This document shows positions 1 to 4,872 of a DNA stretch of 5,611 bases, piece after piece. The notes under the pieces were generated by a model. It saw only the letters and a list, made by a program, of their open reading frames with translations, had not been told where the DNA came from and searched no databases. The stretch is from CAINDR01 sp964495615 (GTDB taxonomy: Bacteria; Patescibacteriota; Patescibacteriia; Patescibacteriales; UBA12465). The stretch is from contig CAZBVX010000035.1 in assembly GCA_964495615.1 (NCBI GenBank), forward strand, positions 1 through 5,611. The letters are read 5' to 3'. Each line of letters begins with the position of its first letter. Positions within the stretch are counted from its first letter, which is position 1. Position numbers and translations under genes: made by a program.

Positions 1-54
1 AACCCCTATTACCAGGATGAGAACCTGGCGTCCTAGCCGTTAGACGAAGAGACC
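1..54 (-). tRNA. tRNA-Glu (anticodon CUC), 3' end cut by window edge
   Basis: Read on the minus strand, the sequence folds as the first 54 nt of a tRNA. It has acceptor 5' strand GGTCTCT, T8/C9, and D stem GTCT/GGAC with A14 and the conserved GG of the D loop. The anticodon stem CCAGG/CCTGG closes the loop TTCTCAT, whose middle three bases are CTC, reading the Glu codon GAG. The variable region TAATA and the first T-stem strand GGGGT follow; the window ends at T54. The acceptor 3' strand and T loop lie outside, so acceptor pairing cannot be checked. The 5' end lies 12 nt after the fmt stop on the same strand with no terminator between, so processing from an fmt transcript is plausible. The CTC anticodon and Glu-type D arm leave little doubt about identity. 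Confidence 0.93.
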
Positions 55-66
55 TTTCTGTTTTTT

Positions 67-1011
67 TTATTTTAACATTTTGCCGATAAAATTTTGGTGG
101 CCGGCAATAAATTCCTTAGCCTTCATTAATTTGCCGCCTGCCAATTGCAAGCTTTCAATTTGCAAAGCGCCATTGGCGGTGGCGAGCATTAAATTCTGAT
201 TTTCCAAAAACAATTCTCCCGTCCGATGTTCATTAGTAGAAAAAATTTCGTGAGCCACTGTCCCTATTTTTAACATTTTATTATCTTCTGTCAAGGCGAA
301 ACTGCCTGGCCAAGGATGAAAAGCGCGAATTTGTCGTTCCAGTTCAATAGCGCTTTTTTTGAAGTCCAAACGGCCATCTTCTTTTTTGATGGTTTTTACG
401 TAAGATGACAAATTATCATCCTGGACCTTGGCAATTAATTTTACCGCAAGATAATCCTTCAAAACTTGAACAATTATTTTTCCGCTCATTGCCGCCGCCT
501 GATCATGCAACTCTTCAATGTTTTCTTGCCCAGTTAAGGGAAGAGAAAATTGTTTCAAGATTGGTCCAGTATCCAAACCAGCTTCCATCTTCATGATTGT
601 TAAACCAGTTTCTTGATCACCGTTCAAAATTGCTGCTTGCAAACAAGCGGCACCGCGATATTTTGGCAAAAGGGAAGCATGAATGTTTAGACAGCCGAAT
701 TTTGGAATGTCCAAAATATTTTGTGGAATAATTTGTCCATAAGCCAAAACAACAATCAAATCAGGAGCTAGTTTTTCTAGTTCTTCAGAAATTTCTTTTA
801 TTTTTTTTGGTTGCAAGACTTGAATATTATATTTTTCAGCACAAATTTTCACCGCCGGTGCTTGCAAGGTTTGAGTTCGGCCAACTGGTTTATCTTCTTG
901 AGTAACGACAGCGCGCACCAAAAAATCATCACTGCTTATTAGGGCTTCAAGGGTTGGAACAGAAAATTCTGGTGTTCCCATAAAAATTATGGAAGATTTG
1001 TGAGTAGACAT
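67..1011 (-). CDS. fmt: Methionyl-tRNA formyltransferase
   Basis: A cytosolic enzyme that transfers a formyl group from 10-formyltetrahydrofolate to Met-tRNA(fMet), giving the initiator tRNA. Its 314 residues match the usual bacterial length. The N-terminal Rossmann-type formyltransferase domain (about 7-185) opens with IIFMGTPEFSVP. It contains the hallmark LNIHASLLPKYRGAA segment (108-122) and AGLDTGPIL (144-152). By family knowledge the catalytic trio Asn-His-Asp is N109, H111 and D147, all present. The smaller C-terminal tRNA-binding domain (about 205-314) carries RAFHPWPGSF (229-238) and the typical tail LQLAGGKLMKAKEFIAGH. The ATG at 1011 gives about five extra residues before the usual MGTPEF-type opening; no better in-frame start exists and no Shine-Dalgarno is visible. 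It is divergent from dedA with a 32-bp gap, and tRNA-Glu follows 12 nt downstream. The deformylase partner def lies on the same strand beyond dedA. Confidence 0.97.
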   Translation of the reverse strand: MSTHKSSIIFMGTPEFSVPTLEALISSDDFLVRAVVTQEDKPVGRTQTLQAPAVKICAEKYNIQVLQPKKIKEISEELEKLAPDLIVVLAYGQIIPQNILDIPKFGCLNIHASLLPKYRGAACLQAAILNGDQETGLTIMKMEAGLDTGPILKQFSLPLTGQENIEELHDQAAAMSGKIIVQVLKDYLAVKLIAKVQDDNLSSYVKTIKKEDGRLDFKKSAIELERQIRAFHPWPGSFALTEDNKMLKIGTVAHEIFSTNEHRTGELFLENQNLMLATANGALQIESLQLAGGKLMKAKEFIAGHQNFIGKMLK

Positions 1012-1041
1012 AAAACATTGATAAATGATATAGTTAGCTTA
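1005..1041 (+). promoter_or_regulatory. Candidate dedA promoter, essentially leaderless
   Basis: On the plus strand TAGACA (1005-1010, five of six to TTGACA) is followed after 18 bp by TATAGT (1029-1034, five of six to TATAAT). The predicted start is near 1041, three nucleotides before the dedA ATG at 1044, so the mRNA would be nearly leaderless. That agrees with the lack of any Shine-Dalgarno there. The -35 hexamer lies within the first codons of fmt, and the -10 overlaps the candidate fmt -10 on the other strand. Confidence 0.5.
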
Positions 1042-1052
1042 CTATGTTTGAA
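1016..1052 (-). promoter_or_regulatory. Candidate fmt promoter, short leader
   Basis: On the minus strand a -10-like TATCAT (1030-1025, five of six matches) lies 16 bp after a weak -35-like TTCAAA (1052-1047, four of six). This would start transcription near 1018, only about 7 nt before the fmt ATG at 1011. The -35 element falls inside the first codons of dedA. It is the best match in the short divergent gap, but AT-rich DNA throws up such matches easily. Confidence 0.35.
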
Positions 1053-1673
1053 ACAATCGTTCAATGGGTTTTAGCTTTGACTCACGGCCTCGGTTATACG
1101 GGGGTGGTTATTTTAATGGCAATTGAAAGTTCTTTTTTGCCTTTTCCTTCAGAAATAGTTATTCCGCCCGCCGCCTGGCTGGCCAGTGAAGGGAAGATGA
1201 ATTTGTATCTTTTGATTCTGGCGGGCACAGTCGGAAGTGTAATTGGTGCTTCAGCTAATTATTTCCTTTCTAAGTGGCTTGGTCGACCGATTATTTATAA
1301 ATTAGCCGAAAAAAAAGTGATGAAAGTTCTCGGGGTGACCCCGGAAAGAATAGAAAGGGCGGAAAAAATGTTTCTTAAAGATGCCAAAAAATCCACTTTT
1401 ATTGGCCGCTTAATTCCGGTGGTTCGTCAACTAATTTCTATTCCGGCGGGTTTTTGCAAAATGCATTATGGACAATTTGTTTTTTATACCGCTCTTGGTT
1501 CTTTTATTTGGGTGGCTATTTTGTCGGTCTTGGGATATTTTTTGGGTTCAAATCGCGAACTTTTAGAGCAATATTATCATGAAATAAGCTGGATTTTGCT
1601 GGCTGTCGGTTTGATTTGGTTCTTAGGGAAGTTTAGAAAAAGTATTTTTAAAAAAAGAATTTCAAAAAAATAG
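1044..1673 (+). CDS. DedA-family (VTT domain) membrane protein
   Basis: A 209-residue integral membrane protein of the DedA/SNARE-associated family. Members act as lipid flippases or scramblases, and several recycle undecaprenyl phosphate or support membrane homeostasis; the exact substrate here is unknown. Hydrophobic stretches lie at about 7-27, 53-78, 142-168 and 178-196. Two re-entrant family segments are visible: ESSFLPFPSEIVIPPAAW (28-45) and FIGRLIPVVRQLISIPAG (119-136). Acidic residues E37 and E49 and arginines R122 and R128 keep the spacings I recall for the functionally needed E39/D51 and R130/R136 of E. coli YqjA, with E replacing D at the second acid. A G-rich ANYFLSKWLGR segment (71-81) is also typical. 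The tail (197-209) is strongly basic and probably cytoplasmic. No Shine-Dalgarno precedes the ATG. It is the only plus-strand gene, lying between fmt (divergent) and def (convergent). Confidence 0.93.
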   Translation: MFETIVQWVLALTHGLGYTGVVILMAIESSFLPFPSEIVIPPAAWLASEGKMNLYLLILAGTVGSVIGASANYFLSKWLGRPIIYKLAEKKVMKVLGVTPERIERAEKMFLKDAKKSTFIGRLIPVVRQLISIPAGFCKMHYGQFVFYTALGSFIWVAILSVLGYFLGSNRELLEQYYHEISWILLAVGLIWFLGKFRKSIFKKRISKK

Positions 1674-1680
1674 GTTTATT

Positions 1681-1714
1681 AAAAAAGCAGTATTTGTTGA
1701 AATACTGCTTTTTT
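1681..1714. terminator. Bidirectional intrinsic terminator between dedA and def
   Basis: A perfect 15-bp inverted repeat (1681-1695 with 1700-1714) encloses a 4-base loop, GTTG. The inner stem core GCAGTATTT/AAATACTGC is flanked by six A's on the left and six T's on the right, so RNA made in either direction ends in a hairpin followed by a U run. It starts 8 nt after the dedA stop and lies 14 nt beyond the def stop, serving both convergent genes. Confidence 0.92.
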
Positions 1715-1727
1715 GTTTGGTTGAAAT

Positions 1728-2222
1728 TTAGTTTTTCAATTTGATGTGATCAATAAACAAAATACCATCTAGATGATCAAGCTCGTGCTGAATTGCTCTG
1801 GCGAGCATTGGGTCTTCGGCTTGAATTTTTTTCTTTTTACCATTCAAATCAAAATACAAACAAGTAACTTTTTTATGTCTTTCGACTGGATGATAAATAA
1901 TTTCTCCTTGATCATTGATTACCGATAAGCATCCTTCTTGCTCGGTTGCCTTACCCCAGGATTTTTTGGTGATTTTTGGATTAATCAAAAATAGAGTTTG
2001 ATTATTGTGACGAATCGCAACCATGCGGATTGATTTGCCAACTTGTGGCGCTGCCAATCCAGCACCATCTTTTTCTAACATGGTTTTTTCTAGATCAAAA
2101 GCGAACTCCTTAATTTTTTTGGAGTTAATTTCTTTTTCCGAAATTGTTTGGGAAACTTTTCTGAGAATTGGATTTGGATGATGAATAATTTCCAAAATTT
2201 TTCCCGTTGGCTGGTGTTTCAT
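1728..2222 (-). CDS. def: Peptide deformylase
   Basis: A cytosolic metalloenzyme that removes the N-formyl group from nascent proteins, the counterpart of fmt. All three family motifs are present in its 164 residues: GAGLAAPQ (53-60), EGCLS (96-100) and QHELDHLDG (145-153). By family knowledge C98, H146 and H150 bind the metal and E147 is the catalytic acid/base, with Q60 at the active site; none is missing. The opening KILEIIHHPNPILRKVS (8-24) is the usual N-terminal segment, so the ATG at 2222 leaves only seven extra residues and is the sensible start. No Shine-Dalgarno precedes it; eight A's and a T lie immediately upstream. It is the last gene of a leftward unit and ends just before the shared terminator. 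The upstream small gene runs into its first 98 nt in another frame. Confidence 0.97.
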   Translation of the reverse strand: MKHQPTGKILEIIHHPNPILRKVSQTISEKEINSKKIKEFAFDLEKTMLEKDGAGLAAPQVGKSIRMVAIRHNNQTLFLINPKITKKSWGKATEQEGCLSVINDQGEIIYHPVERHKKVTCLYFDLNGKKKKIQAEDPMLARAIQHELDHLDGILFIDHIKLKN

Positions 2223-2475
2223 ATTTTTTTTCGATTACTTTAAAAAAGTATTTCCATTTTTCTCCGGTCTGACAGAGCTCTTTGGTGTCGGTAATTGCGC
2301 GGCGGATTTCTTCCGGGGTTTTTTCTTTACAGGCCTTGAATACTGAGCTGCGTTTGAAATTTGGAATACTTAATTCTTTAATTACAGAAAGAGCCAAGTC
2401 TTGCCAGGGGTAAGCTGGTGCTTTGACGCTTTTTTTCTTGGCTATTATTTCTGAGAATGATGAAAAATCGTTCAT
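2125..2475 (-). CDS. Small protein of unknown function, 3' end possibly frameshifted
   Basis: As read, 116 residues; I do not recognise a named family. Residues about 20-84 look like a compact, real, mostly helical protein: YPWQDLALSVIKEL (22-35), IPNFKRSSVFKACKE (37-51), TPEEIRRAITDTKEL (53-67) and KWKYFFKVI (73-81). From residue 85 on the protein becomes Ser/Asn-rich (for example NYSSSKSNSQKS), as expected of an out-of-frame reading of def. The ATG overlaps the TGA of the upstream LigB-like gene by 4 nt (ATGA), typical of translational coupling. At 2224-2231 the coding strand has eight A's; one additional A would end the protein after residue 85 at TGA 2221-2219, itself an ATGA overlap with the def start. 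The true product is therefore probably about 85 residues. No catalytic motif is visible. Reality of the gene is supported by position and composition only. Confidence 0.7.
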   Translation of the reverse strand: MNDFSSFSEIIAKKKSVKAPAYPWQDLALSVIKELSIPNFKRSSVFKACKEKTPEEIRRAITDTKELCQTGEKWKYFFKVIEKKYETPANGKNFGNYSSSKSNSQKSFPNNFGKRN

Positions 2476-3278
2476 AAATTTTCTTCAGTCAAGCGCATGG
2501 TGAGATAACCAATCCCTAATTCAGTTTGATACGCCAATCCTTGGGTTTTGATTTTTGTTCCGGTGCTTTCCATGATCCCCAAAGTGATTAAGATTGACTT
2601 TAGACCGCATTCAGCAGCGCTTTTGATGATGTTTTCATCCATTTTCAGAATATTTTCTACTGGCTGTTCGCTATTCAGGTGTTCAATTAATTTGTTATCA
2701 AATTTGGTCCCTTTTGGGGAATAACCAGCTGGCGAACTTCTTTTGAGGCGATGAGACAAATCTCCGGAAGCAATTATTGCGATGTTTTCTGAATTATTTT
2801 TGAGGATTTCACCAATTGCTTTTCCGAATAAAAATTGTTCTTCCGGGGTGCCGCTAGAATAAGACAATTGGATAATTTTTACTTGCGTCAAATTTTTAGC
2901 GAGAATTTGCAAGGGAATGGAGGAGGCATAATCTAACTTTTCTGAACTTAAAAATTGAATTGGAAAATCGGGACGCAGTTTTTCTTTGAATTCTTGCAAA
3001 AGAGACAGGTTGTTTTTGAATTTTCTGCCGTTAGCCAAGAAACCTAGCTCAGAAAAATCAGTGCTAAGTTCTGGAGAAGTATTAAAAAAGAAATTTTTCG
3101 CCATTGCTCTAGCATGAGGAGTAACAACGATGATTGTTTCTGGTTTGGCCACTGTTAACTCGTCAGCTAATTTTTCATAAGCGGCGCTTGTTTTGGAAAT
3201 TAAGCGATAGTTATCTTTGGCAATTTCAGGAATTAATAATGGAGAATGGGGAACTAGGGCCGCAAAAGTTATTTTCAT
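2472..3278 (-). CDS. LigB-like (class III extradiol dioxygenase superfamily) protein
   Basis: A 268-residue protein of the LigB/MEMO superfamily, related to the LigB-like part of AmmeMemoRadiSam-system proteins. It opens with ITFAALVPHSPLLIPEI (3-19), then IIVVTPHARAM (49-59), LDYASSIPLQIL (115-126), IIASGDLSHRL (168-178) and AAECGLKSILITLG (221-234). By comparison from memory with LigB, the metal ligands would be H11, H55 and E223, with H176 as the catalytic base, so an iron or other metal site looks intact. The usual LDHG segment reads LDYA, with Tyr117 where LigB has His. No AMMECR1 domain is fused and no radical-SAM gene is adjacent. The substrate is unknown, and aromatic ring cleavage should not be assumed. 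It lies 6 nt after the secreted-protein gene and overlaps the next gene by ATGA, so it is the second gene of the unit. No Shine-Dalgarno is visible. Confidence 0.82.
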   Translation of the reverse strand: MKITFAALVPHSPLLIPEIAKDNYRLISKTSAAYEKLADELTVAKPETIIVVTPHARAMAKNFFFNTSPELSTDFSELGFLANGRKFKNNLSLLQEFKEKLRPDFPIQFLSSEKLDYASSIPLQILAKNLTQVKIIQLSYSSGTPEEQFLFGKAIGEILKNNSENIAIIASGDLSHRLKRSSPAGYSPKGTKFDNKLIEHLNSEQPVENILKMDENIIKSAAECGLKSILITLGIMESTGTKIKTQGLAYQTELGIGYLTMRLTEENL

Positions 3279-3284
3279 AAGACT

Positions 3285-4766
3285 TTAGTTATTGTATTGA
3301 ATTGTCGCTCCCATATCATAAATATAAAGTAATTGTGGAGTGACGGTGATGATGTTGTTTTTGTTATAACCCATTTGCAAGAAGACGCTTTCTGAGGCGA
3401 ATGGTTGTTTTTTGCCATCGGCAATCAAATAAACAGTTGTTGCGCTTGGCGAAATAAGCAAGCTACCATCATCAAAAAGTACTTGGTCGCCGGTTTTGTA
3501 TTTATTTAATTCGGCGGTAGTAACTTTGGTTATTTTTGTGCCTTTGAACTTGTAGTCCATAATTGCTCTGTCTAAGATTGGATATTTTACACTATTTTCC
3601 ACATAAAATCTCTCACCAGTTTTGCTGTCTTGAAGGACCGCTCCGGTTGCATAAGCACTGCTCATATTAATTTCTGGACCATTTTTGTAGCTATTCAAAT
3701 CAGCTGTGCTGGCTTCAATGATTTCGTCTTTATTGAATCCGATTTTTTTGAAAGTATTGTTGTCGACAATCAAACGTTTTTCACTATCAACTAATAAATA
3801 AATTTTGTTACTTGAATCACTAACTAAAGAATAGTTAGGAAATTTTATTTCTGCTCCTTTTTCGTAACAATCCAAGACATTTTCGGTGGTTTTTACAATT
3901 TGGTTTTTATTAAAACGAGAAGCGAAAGAACCCCAATTCATAAATTCTCTTTTTTTGCCATTTTCAATTAACCAAACAACTTTGTTGCCTTCTGCTTGAA
4001 GAATTGTTCCGTCTGGATAAGTAATGTTAACGGTTGGAAAATATTTTTTCCAAAGTCTGAAAAAATTGTAATTACCATTGAAGACGTGCGGAGTGTAGTT
4101 GTAGAGAGCGGCAGTTGCTTTGTTTTTTGGAGTAACAATCATGGTAGCAGTGCTGATTTCCCCATAAGGATTAGTGAAAGTATAGGTTTGTCCAGCTTTG
4201 TAGGAATAGCGGTATTGTTCATTAACATAAGCCAGAAATTGCAGGGAAGCGCTGTTTACTTGTTTGCCGAAACCTTTGTAATAAGGATTGCAGGCAACAC
4301 TATCTGGGCAGCCGTAACCAGTTGCCCAATCCAAACTTCTTTGGCTTGGGTTAATGGCCTCAATCAAGCTCTGTTCTTTCTGAAGGAGAACGAGAATTAG
4401 TTTTGGGCTGACCGTAGTAATGATGCGGCAGCGAGCTTTTTTGTCAGCTTCGGTTGGTGAATCGCCCAAATCAATACCGCCGCAATCATAATTTTGATGA
4501 GTGGCGTCATAAATAATTTCTGCTGCTGATTTGTTTGGTGTACCATGGGCGTTAACGGTTCGGTAAGTTGCTAAAAAACTATTCTTTTTTTCAAGAAATC
4601 TTTGGATATCATCAAGATTCATGCTGTCATAATCCAACATTTCTGAATCGTTAATAATATTTTCCGGATTAAATTCCGGATCTATTTCGGCAGCTTTGGT
4701 GATGGGAGAAAAGCTTAAAAACAATAATAATAGCAAAAAAACTACTGACGATCTTTTTTTCGACAT
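3285..4766 (-). CDS. Secreted protein: lysozyme-like domain plus four ~60-residue repeats
   Basis: A 493-residue exported protein. A signal peptide is clear: basic start MSKKR, hydrophobic VVFLLLLLFLSF (8-19), and probable cleavage near TKA/AE (25/26). Residues about 45-245 resemble a putative cell-wall-lytic domain that I know from Actinobacteria and CPR hypothetical proteins: IQRFLEKKNSFLATY (54-68), PKLILVLLQKEQSLIE (121-136), WATGYGCPD (147-155), YYKGFGKQV (162-170), TAALYNYTPHVFNGNYNFF (218-236). E131 sits where lysozyme-like enzymes carry their acid, an inference only. C95/C113 and C153/C159 could form disulfides. Residues 252-489 are four degenerate repeats with no transmembrane anchor after them. 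Likely role: peptidoglycan cleavage or cell-surface binding outside the membrane. It is first in its unit, behind a good promoter. No Shine-Dalgarno precedes the ATG. Enzymatic activity is unproven. Confidence 0.85.
   Translation of the reverse strand: MSKKRSSVVFLLLLLFLSFSPITKAAEIDPEFNPENIINDSEMLDYDSMNLDDIQRFLEKKNSFLATYRTVNAHGTPNKSAAEIIYDATHQNYDCGGIDLGDSPTEADKKARCRIITTVSPKLILVLLQKEQSLIEAINPSQRSLDWATGYGCPDSVACNPYYKGFGKQVNSASLQFLAYVNEQYRYSYKAGQTYTFTNPYGEISTATMIVTPKNKATAALYNYTPHVFNGNYNFFRLWKKYFPTVNITYPDGTILQAEGNKVVWLIENGKKREFMNWGSFASRFNKNQIVKTTENVLDCYEKGAEIKFPNYSLVSDSSNKIYLLVDSEKRLIVDNNTFKKIGFNKDEIIEASTADLNSYKNGPEINMSSAYATGAVLQDSKTGERFYVENSVKYPILDRAIMDYKFKGTKITKVTTAELNKYKTGDQVLFDDGSLLISPSATTVYLIADGKKQPFASESVFLQMGYNKNNIITVTPQLLYIYDMGATIQYNN
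3298..4014 (-). repeat. Four tandem ~60-residue protein repeats (surface-binding type)
   Basis: Within the secreted protein, four units follow the pattern G-x-L-(6-8)-VYLI-x-x-GKK-x-P(F/I)-(4-6)-F-(3)-G(Y/F)-(4)-I-(7)-L-(2)-Y-(2)-G. They span residues 252-308, 310-367, 374-430 and 433-489. Matching landmarks are VVWLIENGKKREF, IYLLVDSEKRLIV, RFYVENSVKYPIL and VYLIADGKKQPF, each followed about 25-30 residues later by a (D/N)xYxxG-like signature (CYEKG, SYKNG, KYKTG, IYDMG). The units are divergent at DNA level, so the duplication is old. Similar repeats are common in exported proteins of Parcubacteria-like genomes as I recall; a ligand is unknown. Confidence 0.8.
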
Positions 4767-4789
4767 ATCTAAAAAATTAATAATTATTT

Positions 4790-4825
4790 CTTTTTCATTA
4801 TAATATAAAAGGCGAATAAGGGCAA
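4790..4825 (-). promoter_or_regulatory. Promoter of the secreted protein - LigB - small gene - def unit
   Basis: On the minus strand TTGCCC (4825-4820, four of six to TTGACA) lies exactly 17 bp before a perfect TATAAT (4802-4797). Transcription would begin near 4790, giving a 24-nt AT-rich leader with no Shine-Dalgarno before the ATG at 4766. It sits between the Clp terminator and the first gene of the unit, the position expected for the unit's own promoter. Confidence 0.75.
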
Positions 4826-4837
4826 AAATATCAGAAT

Positions 4838-4872
4838 AAAAAATTAAGCCCGTTGGCCGGGCTTAATTTTTT
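4838..4872 (-). terminator. Intrinsic terminator of the Clp ATPase gene
   Basis: A 15-bp perfect inverted repeat (4838-4852 with 4858-4872) encloses a 5-base loop, with GC core AAGCCCG/CGGGCTT and A/T flanks. On the minus strand the right stem arm ends in six T's before ATTCTG, giving a hairpin plus U run directly after the Clp stop, whose last base it touches. The opposite strand also has a T run, so it could stop transcription both ways, but no plus-strand gene ends here. It separates the Clp gene from the downstream promoter. Confidence 0.9.

Noticed and set aside
405..596. 63-codon plus-strand open frame inside fmt
   Set aside because: Fully antisense to the conserved fmt coding sequence, with no family motif; a shadow frame.
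2472..2474. Alternative genetic code (TGA as Gly), as in some CPR lineages
   Set aside because: TGA ends the LigB-like gene in a normal ATGA overlap, and no conserved Gly position in any gene is encoded by TGA.
3996..4400. 134-codon plus-strand open frame inside the secreted-protein gene
   Set aside because: It lies opposite the most conserved part of the lysozyme-like domain, and its protein has no recognisable pattern. Length alone is not persuasive in this AT-rich reverse frame.
4767..4837. Possible riboswitch or small RNA between the Clp gene and the secreted-protein gene
   Set aside because: The stretch is short and AT-rich; it is explained by a promoter and a 24-nt leader, with no further stable structure visible.
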